A stretch of 50,345 nt of DNA from Kriegella aquimaris (GTDB lineage: Bacteria > Bacteroidota > Bacteroidia > Flavobacteriales > Flavobacteriaceae), in the NCBI RefSeq assembly GCF_900103215.1, contig NZ_FNGV01000022.1, positions 1 to 50,345 on the forward strand, given 5' to 3'. Each line of letters begins with the position of its first letter. Positions within the stretch are counted from its first letter, which is position 1. The position numbers and the translations under genes were made by a program. Shown piece after piece: positions 7,686 through 16,062 of this stretch. The notes beneath the pieces were generated by a model. The model ran no database searches and had not been told where the DNA came from. It saw only the letters and a program-made list of their open reading frames with translations.

Positions 7686-8211
7686 ATACTTTGTTTTTTA
7701 ATAGTTCCCTCAAATATCCTTTCCCTCGAAGTAATCTCGTTCGGCATGTGTTTTCTGTCAAATCAAGCACTTGGGCTATTTCACCATGATCATAACCTTC
7801 AACCAAATACATCATAACAACGAATTTATATTTCTCGGGAAGCAAGGTTATGGCCGATTTGACCGCTTCGACAGTGACATCATTTTCTACCGACCAATCT
7901 TCATCTTCTACGATATATACGTGGTTTTCGTTCAGGGCAACCAAATTCTCCTTTTTCGATTTTACAAAATCAATGCTCTTATTGATTACAATACGCTTCA
8001 ACCATGCCCCGAACGTAACTTCACCTTTAAATTGATGTATTTTCTCAAAGGCTTTAATAAACGATTCCTGCATAACATCTTCAGCATCATCGGCATTTCC
8101 AACAAAACGCAAGGCAACATGAAACATGCCATTACAATATTGCTCATATAGCTGCAATTGCGCTTTTCTATTATTAGCTTTGCACTGATTTACGACATCA
8201 ATTGGAAACAT
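7669..8211 (-). CDS. ECF-family RNA polymerase sigma factor
   Basis: Protein of 180 residues, normal for ECF sigma factors. Region 2 (about residues 15-85) contains the DAEDVMQESFIKAF signature and the -10-recognition helix (WLKRIVINKSIDF). Region 4 (about 115-175) contains LPEKYKFVVMMYLVEGYDHGEIA and the helix-turn-helix ENTCRTRLLRGK. It directs RNA polymerase to an envelope-response regulon. It is the first gene of a three-gene overlapping operon with a membrane anti-sigma-like protein and an exported protein. An AAC-N16-CGTC promoter of the ECF type lies upstream at 8255-8280, so it probably switches on its own operon. Confidence 0.93.
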   Translation of the reverse strand: MFPIDVVNQCKANNRKAQLQLYEQYCNGMFHVALRFVGNADDAEDVMQESFIKAFEKIHQFKGEVTFGAWLKRIVINKSIDFVKSKKENLVALNENHVYIVEDEDWSVENDVTVEAVKSAITLLPEKYKFVVMMYLVEGYDHGEIAQVLDLTENTCRTRLLRGKGYLRELLKNKVYGTRP

Positions 8212-8254
8212 TGGATTCGTTTCGTTGTTGGTTTAAGCTTGTTGTTATACTAAG

Positions 8255-8280
8255 GACGAGGAAAATATTCGGATGTTGCA
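8255..8280 (-). promoter_or_regulatory. Candidate ECF-type autoregulatory promoter
   Basis: On the minus strand TGCAACA (8280-8274) is followed, 16 bases after its CAAC, by CGTC (8258-8255). AAC at -35 and CGTC at -10 is the usual ECF layout. The site lies 44 bases before the sigma start codon at 8211, and no TAnnTTTG box competes for that gene. Confidence 0.6.
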
Positions 8281-8289
8281 AAAAACGAT

Positions 8290-8297
8290 TACTTTTA
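8290..8297 (+). promoter_or_regulatory. Possible -7 box for galM
   Basis: TACTTTTA differs from TAnnTTTG only at the last base and lies 21 bases before the TTG start at 8319. It is back-to-back with the ECF promoter. Confidence 0.35.
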
Positions 8298-8318
8298 TAA
8301 AAAATTAAATATTTCCGC

Positions 8319-9245
8319 TTGAAACAAGTTACGCTTACTACCCCATATATTACATTGATCGTATTAGATTATGGTGCTATCATTCAAAAGGTTTTGGTGA
8401 AAAATAATCAAGGAAAATATACCAATATGGTAGTTGGTTCCAATTTTCCCGATGACTATTTGACCGATACCGCTCACCTCGGAGCGTGTGTAGGTCGTTT
8501 TGCAGGACGCATTTCCAAAGCCCGTTTTGAGCTTGACCGGGAAACCTATCCGTTGTACGGAGAACACGGAATGCATCTTCATGGAGGAAAAGAAGGGTTT
8601 GGTAAAAAATATTGGACTATCGAAGAGGTCAACCATGGTAATCGCCCCTATGTAAGACTTTCGTATTTCAGCAAACATTTGGAAGAAGGGTACCCTGGCA
8701 ATTTAAAGGTCATGGTCACATACCAACTGATCAATAACAGCCTACGTATATTACATCAAGCAAAAACGGATCGTACAACGGTGGTAAACCTTACCAATCA
8801 CTCTTACTTTAAACTTGACGAGAGCGATAGCTTAGAACATTATGACCTTCAACTAAACTGCCCAGCACGAGTTGAAACACATGAAAACCTTTTGCCAACA
8901 GGCAAAGTGGTATCTGTAAAAGGATCGAAATACGACTTCACCAACAAGCGGCCTATGGGTGATACAACCTTGGATACACCCTATGTAATCAACCCGAATA
9001 CAAAGAGGGCGGCCCACATACATTCACAGAAATCTGGTATTTCTATGGATGTAAAGACAAATCAACCCGCCGTTGTAGTCTATACTCCACCACATTTTAC
9101 CGGCATTTGTTTCGAAACACAAAATTTCCCCGATGCGCCAAATCATAAGAATTTTCCAAGCAGTGTTCTCAGACCTGGCGAGTTGTATAAAAACGAGTCT
9201 GAATTTAAATTCACGACACACGAAGCCCAGCTACCTTTGTTCTAG
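8319..9245 (+). CDS. galM: Aldose 1-epimerase (mutarotase)
   Basis: Protein of 308 residues. Family features are DYGAIIQKV near the N-terminus, HLGACVGRFAGRIS, HGMHLHGGKEGF with the substrate-binding His, VVNLTNHSYFKL, and FETQNFPDAPNH near the C-terminus with the catalytic Glu. It interconverts alpha and beta anomers of hexoses. No signal peptide is present, so it acts in the cytoplasm. The only usable start is TTG at 8319: an in-frame stop lies at 8298-8300 and no ATG fits the conserved N-terminus. It is divergent from the ECF operon, and no other galactose gene adjoins it. Confidence 0.92.
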   Translation: MKQVTLTTPYITLIVLDYGAIIQKVLVKNNQGKYTNMVVGSNFPDDYLTDTAHLGACVGRFAGRISKARFELDRETYPLYGEHGMHLHGGKEGFGKKYWTIEEVNHGNRPYVRLSYFSKHLEEGYPGNLKVMVTYQLINNSLRILHQAKTDRTTVVNLTNHSYFKLDESDSLEHYDLQLNCPARVETHENLLPTGKVVSVKGSKYDFTNKRPMGDTTLDTPYVINPNTKRAAHIHSQKSGISMDVKTNQPAVVVYTPPHFTGICFETQNFPDAPNHKNFPSSVLRPGELYKNESEFKFTTHEAQLPLF

Positions 9246-9324
9246 ATTTTGTTTAGCCGCTTTGCGAGATATATCAAAATCAAGAATCGGAATAAGAAAA
9301 TTCTTTAAGAGCCTAGTAGTGTCT

Positions 9325-9750
9325 TTAAACGTCAACCAATAAATTTAACCGTACTGTAATATTGTCTCGAGTGGCTTTGCTATAAGGGCAAATCTCATGT
9401 GCGGCATTTACCAACTCCTCTCCGGTTTCGGTATTTACCGTCGGCAAATAGCAATCAAGGGTCACCCCAATAAAAAAGCCATCTTTATCTTTATTGAACG
9501 CGACAATCGCTGTAACACTAAAATCACCAAGATCATCAACGTTTTGCTCTTTGGCAACCACTTGTAAAGCACCTGCAAAACAAGTTGAATAAGCGGCAGC
9601 GAACAATTGTTCGGGATTTGTTGATTTCCCATCCGTTTTCCCTTCACTATCCGGCATTTTTATGGCGAAATCAAGTGTACCGTCTTCACTTGTAACATGG
9701 CCAGACCTTCCACCTTTATTGGCCGCTTTTGTTTTGAATATTGTTTTCAT
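9325..9750 (-). CDS. ohr: Organic hydroperoxide resistance protein, OsmC/Ohr family
   Basis: Protein of 141 residues. The two redox cysteines of Ohr peroxidases are visible in YSTCFAGAL and in HEICPYSKATRDN, with the NPEQLFAAAYS helix before the first. Ohr reduces organic and fatty acid hydroperoxides using lipoylated partners, in the cytoplasm. The start was set at ATG 9750 (MKTIFKTKA), the family's usual beginning; an ATG three codons earlier is possible. It is a single gene convergent with galM. No OhrR-like regulator is next to it. Confidence 0.92.
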   Translation of the reverse strand: MKTIFKTKAANKGGRSGHVTSEDGTLDFAIKMPDSEGKTDGKSTNPEQLFAAAYSTCFAGALQVVAKEQNVDDLGDFSVTAIVAFNKDKDGFFIGVTLDCYLPTVNTETGEELVNAAHEICPYSKATRDNITVRLNLLVDV

Positions 9751-9814
9751 GATCAACATTTAAAATTAGGTTTTAAGATAGTAAAGATGATTATCAAAGA
9801 CGCAGTGGAACTAT

Positions 9815-9822
9815 TAAATTTG
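9815..9822 (+). promoter_or_regulatory. TAnnTTTG -7 box of the DUF2911-meaB pair
   Basis: TAAATTTG is a full consensus match. A transcript from here would start near 9829, downstream of the GTG at 9824. That supports translation from ATG 9938 and a leader of about 110 bases. Confidence 0.55.
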
Positions 9823-9937
9823 TGTGAAACTTTATCCGTTATTGAACGAAAAAGGTATCATTTGGTTTTGTAACTTAGTAGTTGATCCCAACAAGGATTA
9901 TAAAACTTCCAAATTTTCATCACCTAAACCGAAGAAA

Positions 9938-10498
9938 ATGAAAATCTTAAAATGGCTTTTAATAGTTTTAATTGTTCTGGTTGCCCTTTTCTTCACAGTT
10001 GGTCAACCCTATTTGAAAGGACAGACAAAAAAAAACAGTCCAGAAAAAACAGTTACCTATTCAGAAAATGGAATAGATCTTTCGGTAAACTATTCGAGCC
10101 CCGCTAAAAAAGAACGTGAAATTTTTGGGGCTTTGGTCCCTTATGATGCTATTTGGCGAACAGGTGCCAATGAGCCCACCACCTTTACTACCGCTTCCGA
10201 TATCAAGATAATCGACAAGAACCTACCTGCCGGTACGTATTCATTGTGGACGGAACCCAACCCTGAAAGCTGGAGCATCATTTTTAATAAAGAGGTTCCC
10301 GAATGGGGCGTAACACTTCTTAGCGGAGGAAAGAAAACGACTCGTGAACCGCAATCGGATGTGGTTCGTGTAAATGTACCAACAGAAAAGTTATCGAATG
10401 TTCAAGAACATTTCACTATTGCTTTTGAAGACGCGACTTCCTTATATTTAACGCTCAGTTGGGACCGAACAAAAGTGAAAATCCCCATTAACAAATAA
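9938..10498 (+). CDS. DUF2911 membrane-anchored protein
   Basis: Protein of 186 residues starting MKILKWLL, with one N-terminal transmembrane or signal-anchor helix (about residues 6-25) and no clear cleavage site. The DUF2911 core follows (about 40-183), with the marker segments VPYDAIWRTGANEPTTF, LPAGTYSLWTEP and SWSIIFNKE. These are beta-sandwich envelope proteins of unknown function common in Bacteroidota. The longer frame from GTG 9824 is rejected because a promoter box overlaps its beginning. The following MeaB gene starts two bases after the stop codon, so the two are translated from one mRNA, although no functional link is known. Confidence 0.82.
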   Translation: MKILKWLLIVLIVLVALFFTVGQPYLKGQTKKNSPEKTVTYSENGIDLSVNYSSPAKKEREIFGALVPYDAIWRTGANEPTTFTTASDIKIIDKNLPAGTYSLWTEPNPESWSIIFNKEVPEWGVTLLSGGKKTTREPQSDVVRVNVPTEKLSNVQEHFTIAFEDATSLYLTLSWDRTKVKIPINK

Positions 10499-10500
10499 GA

Positions 10501-11544
10501 TTGGCCCTTAAAAAAAATAGTGAATCTACGAGCATTTCCAAACCGGAGCATAAGCGGAAACAAATTCCATCTATCGATGAGCTCTTTCATGGCATTCAAA
10601 AAGGTGATAAGACTGCTTTAGCCAGAGCGATAACATTAGTGGAAAGCAGCAACGCCGAGCACCTTGCTAAAGCGAACCTAATTGTTGAAAAATGTCTGAA
10701 TCAAAATAAAAAAACCTTACGAATAGGCATAACAGGCGTTCCTGGCGTCGGTAAAAGTACTTTTATTGAGGCCCTCGGCAAGAAATTGACTTCGTTGGGT
10801 AAAAAAGTCGCCGTACTTACGGTCGACCCTACCAGTTCGCAAAGCAAAGGAAGTATTTTAGGTGATAAGACCAGAATGTATGAGTTGGCAAAAGACCCAA
10901 ATGCTTTTATACGCCCCTCGCCCTCTAGCGAATCTTTAGGAGGGGTAGCGCGAAAAACCCGAGAGACCATTATATTATGTGAAGCTGCAGGCTATGATGT
11001 CGTTTTAATAGAAACGGTAGGTGTAGGCCAAAGTGAAACCATGGTTCACAGTATGGTCGATTTTTTCTTGTTGCTGAAACTTGCCGGCGCAGGTGACGAA
11101 CTGCAGGGGATTAAACGGGGAATTATCGAAATGGCCGACGCCTTGGTAATAAATAAGGCCGATGGGGAAAATATTAGATCTGCCGCAATAGCGAAACAAG
11201 ACTTCTCGAAAGCCTTGCATTTGTTTCCTTTAAAAGAAAGTGGTTGGAAACCGGAAGTTCTTACCTGTTCAGCTTTAGAGAATAAAGGTATAACCGAAGT
11301 TTGGGAGTTCATCGAAAAGTTTTTCGAACTGACTACTTCAAATGGCTATTTTGAAAAGAATCGTAGAAAACAGAACAAAAATTGGTTGCTACAATATATT
11401 GATAATCGAATTACCACTGATTTTTATCAACACCCCCAAGTTGCCCATGCATTACCTTCTGTGATAAATGAGGTAACCCAGGGCACAACATCGCCTTTTA
11501 CCGCCGCAGAGAAGCTGATCAAGGCCTACAAGGCCCAAAAATAA
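10501..11544 (+). CDS. meaB: MeaB/ArgK-family GTPase, chaperone of methylmalonyl-CoA mutase
   Basis: Protein of 347 residues. The P-loop is GVPGVGKST (residues 79-87), followed by DPTSSQSKGSILGDKTRM, the ETVGVGQSE switch region and NKADG for guanine binding. MeaB loads and protects the adenosylcobalamin cofactor of methylmalonyl-CoA mutase in the cytoplasm. The mutase subunits are not in this window. Translation starts at TTG 10501; no in-frame ATG precedes the conserved region, and the start lies two bases behind the DUF2911 stop. Confidence in the family is high, but the partner enzyme is inferred. Confidence 0.93.
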   Translation: MALKKNSESTSISKPEHKRKQIPSIDELFHGIQKGDKTALARAITLVESSNAEHLAKANLIVEKCLNQNKKTLRIGITGVPGVGKSTFIEALGKKLTSLGKKVAVLTVDPTSSQSKGSILGDKTRMYELAKDPNAFIRPSPSSESLGGVARKTRETIILCEAAGYDVVLIETVGVGQSETMVHSMVDFFLLLKLAGAGDELQGIKRGIIEMADALVINKADGENIRSAAIAKQDFSKALHLFPLKESGWKPEVLTCSALENKGITEVWEFIEKFFELTTSNGYFEKNRRKQNKNWLLQYIDNRITTDFYQHPQVAHALPSVINEVTQGTTSPFTAAEKLIKAYKAQK

Positions 11545-11616
11545 TAATTCCAAGTCGCTGTGAAGTCGGCAAATAGAGAGATTACCGACTATAACCAAGT
11601 ATTATGAATAAAAACA

Positions 11617-11624
11617 TAACTTTG
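11617..11624 (+). promoter_or_regulatory. TAnnTTTG -7 box of the GT2-flippase pair
   Basis: TAACTTTG fully matches the consensus and lies 71 bases before ATG 11696. No obvious -33 TTTG was found. Confidence 0.5.
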
Positions 11625-11695
11625 CCGAACCCAAATAATCTTGGGTATTGACATTCAAGCAAAGAACCAAAACGACATTCCTATAAACCCATCGA

Positions 11696-12652
11696 ATGAA
11701 TCCTGTAACTACTTTAGCACTTTCCGTAGTCGTCCCGCTATATAATGAAGAAGAAAACGTAACACTCTTGACCCAAAAGATTCATGAGAGCCTAAAGGGG
11801 TACAACTATCAGATTATTTACGTTGATGATTTCTCCAAAGATGCGACCCGCAAAGTGGTAAAAGAGATGAAAGACGACAAGGTGCACTTGATCGAACTTA
11901 AAAAAAATTATGGGCAAAGTTTGGCTTTGGCCGCCGGGTTGGACTATGCCGAAGGAGAATTCATAATTACTATGGACGGAGACCTTCAAAATGACCCGAG
12001 CGACATTCCGCAAATGTTGGAGCAGGCATTAAGTGGGGAATATGATGTTATTACAGGAATACGTCAAAAAAGAAAAGATTCGCTTGTTAAGAAAATTCCT
12101 TCAAAGATTGCCAATTTTTTGGTTCGCCGTATTACAAAATTAGATATAAAAGACAACGGTTGCGCTCTAAAAGTGTTCACCCGTGACATTGCCAAAGACC
12201 TCAACCTTTATGGTGAAATGCATCGCTTTATAACCTTATTGGCCCATTTGGAAGGTGCACAAATAAAACAAGTACCCGTAAAGCACCATGCACGCCACGC
12301 AGGCGTATCAAAATATGGTTTGGAACGCGTTTTCAAGGTAGTCGCCGATATGATGCTGCTCTTGTTCATCAGAAAATATTTTCAACGACCGATACACCTC
12401 TTCGGTATTTTTGGTGTATTGCTCATCATGCTAGGCTTTCTTATCAATGTGTATTTGCTCATCGTAAAATTCGGTATGGGCGAGGATATCGGAACCCGGC
12501 CCCTACTTATTTTCGGAATGATGTTTATTTTAGGTGGTATACAATTATTTACGATAGGCATCGTAATGGAGCTTCTTATTCGAACCTACTACGAATCACA
12601 GAAAAAGCGGCCGTATAGAATAAAAAAAATATCGATAGGTGGTGAATCGTAA
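11696..12652 (+). CDS. GtrB/DPM1-like GT2 glycosyltransferase with two C-terminal membrane helices
   Basis: Protein of 318 residues. The GT2 domain (about residues 8-230) shows VVVPLYNEEENV, VDDFSKDAT and the metal-binding TMDGDLQNDP. Two transmembrane helices close the protein (about 233-262 and 270-298). This build is that of enzymes that transfer a sugar from a nucleotide sugar to undecaprenyl phosphate on the inner face of the cytoplasmic membrane (GtrB, ArnC, DPM1). The next gene, a polytopic membrane protein, overlaps it by 14 bases, and a GT83 transferase that would use a polyprenyl-phosphate sugar lies convergently downstream. The sugar is not predictable. Confidence 0.9.
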   Translation: MNPVTTLALSVVVPLYNEEENVTLLTQKIHESLKGYNYQIIYVDDFSKDATRKVVKEMKDDKVHLIELKKNYGQSLALAAGLDYAEGEFIITMDGDLQNDPSDIPQMLEQALSGEYDVITGIRQKRKDSLVKKIPSKIANFLVRRITKLDIKDNGCALKVFTRDIAKDLNLYGEMHRFITLLAHLEGAQIKQVPVKHHARHAGVSKYGLERVFKVVADMMLLLFIRKYFQRPIHLFGIFGVLLIMLGFLINVYLLIVKFGMGEDIGTRPLLIFGMMFILGGIQLFTIGIVMELLIRTYYESQKKRPYRIKKISIGGES

Positions 12653-13511
12653 AAAACTGATGACGGCCCTTAAAGTGGTCGTAAGCATTGCGCTTGTCTA
12701 TTTTATTTTCACCAAAATTAATCTTCAGGAAATAGGAGCTGTGCTAAAACGCGCAGACCCAACCTATCTGGTTCTGGCGCTTTTACTATTCACGGTATCA
12801 AAAATTATTTCCGCCGTGAGGGTAAATCTCTATTTTCATCGTATTGGCATACCACTCACACAAACGGCAAACTTAAAACTCGCTTTTTTAGGTATGTTCT
12901 ACAATCTCTTTTTTCCCGGAGGAATCGGTGGCGATGCTTACAAGGGTTATTTGCTCAAGAAAAACTTCGACATCAAGACGAAACGCGTTGTCTCTGTCTT
13001 GGTATTAGACCGTCTCAGCGGACTTTTGCTTTTATTCATCTATGCCTGTATTCTTGCCCTTCTTTTAAAAAACGACACCCTGACCCCTTTTAATTGGTTG
13101 TTCGTAACGGCTATCGTATTGAGCGTTACGGTTTTTTGGTTTTTGAACAAAAAATTCTTCCCGTATGTGCTCCCGATATTCTGGAAATCGTTTGGTTTTT
13201 CAGCTTTGGTACAGTTGGCCCAATTGGTCAGTGTAATGATGATACTCAAAGCTCTGGGTATAGCGGCTACCACGTGGGCCTATCTCTTTATTTTTCTGAT
13301 CTCCTCGATTGTGGCCGTACTACCGATGACCATCGGTGGAATTGGAAGTAGGGAAGTAACTTTTTTCTATGGCGCCTCTTTATTGATGCTCGATGAAAAT
13401 ACTTCGGTCACCATAAGTATGATTTTCTTTTTGATGACCGCCCTAGTATCACTGTTTGGAGTTTATTTCCATTTTAAGAAGATTGCCTTGAAAGTTGTCG
13501 AACCAGCGTAA
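12639..13511 (+). CDS. LPG-synthase/UPF0104-type polytopic membrane protein, possible flippase
   Basis: Protein of 290 residues with about seven to eight transmembrane helices and the family segments FNLFFPGGIGGDAYKGYLL (here YNLFFPGG), VLVLDRLSGLL and LPMTIGGIGSREV. Proteins of this family (lysylphosphatidylglycerol-synthetase-like membrane domain, AglD C-terminus) act with polyprenyl-linked glycosyltransferases or flip lipids, but no activity is certain. The GTG at 12639 overlaps the GT2 gene by 14 bases; ATG 12660 is an alternative start. The tight coupling points to a joint role in moving or using the lipid-linked sugar. Confidence 0.82.
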   Translation: MVNRKKLMTALKVVVSIALVYFIFTKINLQEIGAVLKRADPTYLVLALLLFTVSKIISAVRVNLYFHRIGIPLTQTANLKLAFLGMFYNLFFPGGIGGDAYKGYLLKKNFDIKTKRVVSVLVLDRLSGLLLLFIYACILALLLKNDTLTPFNWLFVTAIVLSVTVFWFLNKKFFPYVLPIFWKSFGFSALVQLAQLVSVMMILKALGIAATTWAYLFIFLISSIVAVLPMTIGGIGSREVTFFYGASLLMLDENTSVTISMIFFLMTALVSLFGVYFHFKKIALKVVEPA

Positions 13512-13540
13512 ACCCTAGGGTATCCCAAATTATTGCAATC

Positions 13541-15199
13541 TCAATAAATATGAACAAGATGCATTTTTCGCACTACTTTCTTACGAGTATTTGGATTAAG
13601 GAATTTGGCCTGTAACCTGGTAATCCTGAATTGATTTACTGAGTATTGTCGATCCCAATCAAAGCCTTTTTGGTGCAGTTCACGTAGTTCCTCATCACTT
13701 ACATAGACCCAAATATTTTTTTTGCCTTCTATGTCTTTAAAAGAGGAAATTTTTACGGGACTTTTATTATAGAAATCCAAACCCCAGGTATGCGCTGGCG
13801 AAAGTTTACAAATATCAGCTACCGGAACTCCATTCTCTTTAATTTTTTCCGCCATGGAAGAACCCGCTTGATATTTCAATAGCGAAGGATAAAAGTGCAT
13901 ATTCAATATGGCGTTCAAAAAGACGGAACTCAATACAGAAATTGTAATGATTTTAAAATAATAATCTTCTTGTTTGAGAATGTAGTACACAATTGCCAGT
14001 GCCAAAGACACTTTCCAAATATAATTGTAAGGGTTGTCGAGTTTAAAAACCAGATAGCATATGAAAGCGGAGGCGATGAAGATCAAACCAAGAATAAAAT
14101 ATTGTATTCCCAATAAAGTCTTGATAAATTTTCTTTCAGGATTATTATAAAGTCCATAAATATAGGACGCCGTAAGCACTGAGAAAAGCGGAATTACAAT
14201 GTTCAGGTAATGCGGCAGTTTGAACTGTGCAAAACTGATGATTATAAATATCAATGTGATTCCTCCTATTGTGAGAATTTCATTGTTAGGATTAAAGGCA
14301 AACTTCGACTTTACCAGTGTCTTTGCCCGGTTCCAATACGCTAATAATCCCAAAACCGTCCACGGAAGAAATACCCACAAAAAAGTATGGAAAAAGAAGA
14401 AATAATCACTGCTATTCTTCCCTACCCCTTCTCCACTCAATCGCTCAAAACTCTGCTCCCAAAAAATAAAAAAGATACCACTTCTATTCCCTTTTCCCCT
14501 GATAATTTTCTCAGGATGCATATCGAACTGGTGATAATAGGCATACAACATGGGCGCGATTGTCAAACCAAAAACGAGTAGGCCAACTACTACGCGCCAA
14601 TTTAAGAAGGCCATCCACTTTTTGGTATAGCCCAAATGACACAACAACGGTAAGCCAATAACCAATAGTGCGATTTGACCTTTGGTAGAAAAAGCTATTC
14701 CAGCTCCGAAAGCACCTAAAAGGATACTACTTAATGTTCCTCGCTCAATATATGTGGCAAGTTGCCAAATAGCAAAAATGGCCGACCCGGTAAGCACGGC
14801 ATCGGTACGGACATCGATTACAGAAAGAACGATAGTCTGTGCCGTCATGAATATCAAGACCGCTAACTTTCCGGTCTCACGGTTGTACAGTAGTTTGCCC
14901 AGCCCAAAACAACTATAGGCACCAAATAACGTAGCCAAAAGGGCAGGGATTCGGTAGGCCCAATCATGAATACCAAAAATCTTAAAGGAAAGCGCAGCTA
15001 GCCAATAATGCATATGGGGTTTATCAAGATACTCTTCAGTGCCCTTGAACAAGCTTAGAAAATCATTCTCTTGAACCATTCGCATGGCCATGACCGCAAA
15101 TTGTGCAGAATCGTTTTCAAAAAGCGTTGCGAACATTCCGGCTATGTAAACCAAAATAATCAAAACCAAAAAAAACCAATACCTCATGTTAGAGATCAT
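13541..15199 (-). CDS. GT83 (ArnT/PMT-type) membrane glycosyltransferase
   Basis: Protein of 552 residues with about eleven to twelve transmembrane helices and a C-terminal soluble part (about 440-552). Near the N-terminus lies the acidic ENDSAQFAVMAMRM segment. In this superfamily (ArnT, PMT) such an acidic loop is catalytic; then come LDKPHMHYW and the VRTDAVLTGS loop. Such enzymes transfer a sugar from undecaprenyl phosphate to lipid A, protein or another acceptor on the periplasmic side. The start codon overlaps the PAP2 stop by four bases (ATGA), so the two are translationally coupled. The GT2 and flippase-like genes facing it probably provide the lipid-linked donor. Confidence 0.88.
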   Translation of the reverse strand: MISNMRYWFFLVLIILVYIAGMFATLFENDSAQFAVMAMRMVQENDFLSLFKGTEEYLDKPHMHYWLAALSFKIFGIHDWAYRIPALLATLFGAYSCFGLGKLLYNRETGKLAVLIFMTAQTIVLSVIDVRTDAVLTGSAIFAIWQLATYIERGTLSSILLGAFGAGIAFSTKGQIALLVIGLPLLCHLGYTKKWMAFLNWRVVVGLLVFGLTIAPMLYAYYHQFDMHPEKIIRGKGNRSGIFFIFWEQSFERLSGEGVGKNSSDYFFFFHTFLWVFLPWTVLGLLAYWNRAKTLVKSKFAFNPNNEILTIGGITLIFIIISFAQFKLPHYLNIVIPLFSVLTASYIYGLYNNPERKFIKTLLGIQYFILGLIFIASAFICYLVFKLDNPYNYIWKVSLALAIVYYILKQEDYYFKIITISVLSSVFLNAILNMHFYPSLLKYQAGSSMAEKIKENGVPVADICKLSPAHTWGLDFYNKSPVKISSFKDIEGKKNIWVYVSDEELRELHQKGFDWDRQYSVNQFRITRLQAKFLNPNTRKKVVRKMHLVHIY

Positions 15200-15771
15200 A
15201 GGCGGAATCTGTGAGTTGCAAATATAAATAACTTTGAAAACAACCAGCTCAAAATCAAACCTATTCCTATTCCTGTGAGTACATCCAACGGAAAATGAAC
15301 GCCAATATATATCCGACTATAAGCTACAACAAACGCCCATAGCATCAAGAAAATTCCTATGTAGCGTAGTTTTGACTTCAGCAAAAAAGTAAAGAAAAGT
15401 GCTACAGCAAAAGAATTTGCCGCATGGGCCGAAAAATATCCGAATTTACCCCCGCAAGATTCCTTGACCAAACGCATGAGTGTATTTACCTCTGGATCGT
15501 GACATGGCCGTAAACGTTGCACTCCGTATTTGAAAAAGTTCGCCAGTTGGTCCGTAGTAAGAATTAATATGGCCATGGTGACCAGTACAAGCAGCGTTTT
15601 TTTCAGACCATAATATCTGTATGACAAGCCGATTAGGGTTGCATAAATTGCTAAACTGACAAAATTCCACTTATAGGTGATAAAGAGCCAAAAACCGTCC
15701 CAATTAGGGCTACCCATATTATTGAGCCATAAAAACAGGTCTTTGTCATAATGTATTAAATCTTCAAGCAT
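15196..15771 (-). CDS. PAP2-family membrane phosphatase
   Basis: Protein of 191 residues with five to six transmembrane helices. The three PAP2 signatures are present: K-x6-RP (KYGVQRLRP), the central YFSAHAANSF with the catalytic His, and SR-x5-H (SRIYIGVHFP). These enzymes remove phosphate from undecaprenyl pyrophosphate or lipid A in the periplasmic leaflet. The ATGA overlap with the GT83 gene suggests that it recycles the lipid carrier or trims lipid A before glycosylation. It follows a small acidic protein gene by eight bases. Confidence 0.9.
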   Translation of the reverse strand: MLEDLIHYDKDLFLWLNNMGSPNWDGFWLFITYKWNFVSLAIYATLIGLSYRYYGLKKTLLVLVTMAILILTTDQLANFFKYGVQRLRPCHDPEVNTLMRLVKESCGGKFGYFSAHAANSFAVALFFTFLLKSKLRYIGIFLMLWAFVVAYSRIYIGVHFPLDVLTGIGIGLILSWLFSKLFIFATHRFRL

Positions 15772-15779
15772 AGGCCTAT

Positions 15780-16007
15780 CTAATCCTCATAACGTGCAAC
15801 TTCCCTATCATAGAATTCGGTTGCCTGGACTATAAGGTTTTCGGTTTCTGTTTCCAATTCCTTTTCATCCTCTTGAGAAAACTCTTCGAACCATTCTACC
15901 TCATCGTTTTCTAAATTAATAATAAATCGAGGATATTCGGTGTGCACCACAAAGACAGCGGTAGGATAATCGGTATTGTCACCTAATAAAAATTTTGGCA
16001 ATTGCAT
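15780..16007 (-). CDS. Small acidic conserved hypothetical protein
   Basis: Protein of 75 residues without signal peptide. The first half is a mixed beta segment (LLGDNTDYPTAVFVVHTEYPRFIINLENDEVEWF), and the second half is strongly acidic and helical (EEFSQEDEKELETETENL). I remember similar short proteins in Flavobacteriaceae, always of unknown function. It is the first gene of a run with the PAP2 and GT83 genes (eight-base gap), about 55 bases downstream of the MATE exporter. No role is proposed. Confidence 0.75.
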   Translation of the reverse strand: MQLPKFLLGDNTDYPTAVFVVHTEYPRFIINLENDEVEWFEEFSQEDEKELETETENLIVQATEFYDREVARYED

Positions 16008-16062
16008 TTTGAATTGATTTATAGGGTTAACGGTTTTCCGTTCTTTCTTTTAAGATTTGCTT

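Noticed and set aside
12639-13511. Assignment of the polytopic protein as a true lysylphosphatidylglycerol synthase
   Set aside because: It has only the membrane part; the soluble aminoacyl-transferase domain needed for that reaction is missing.
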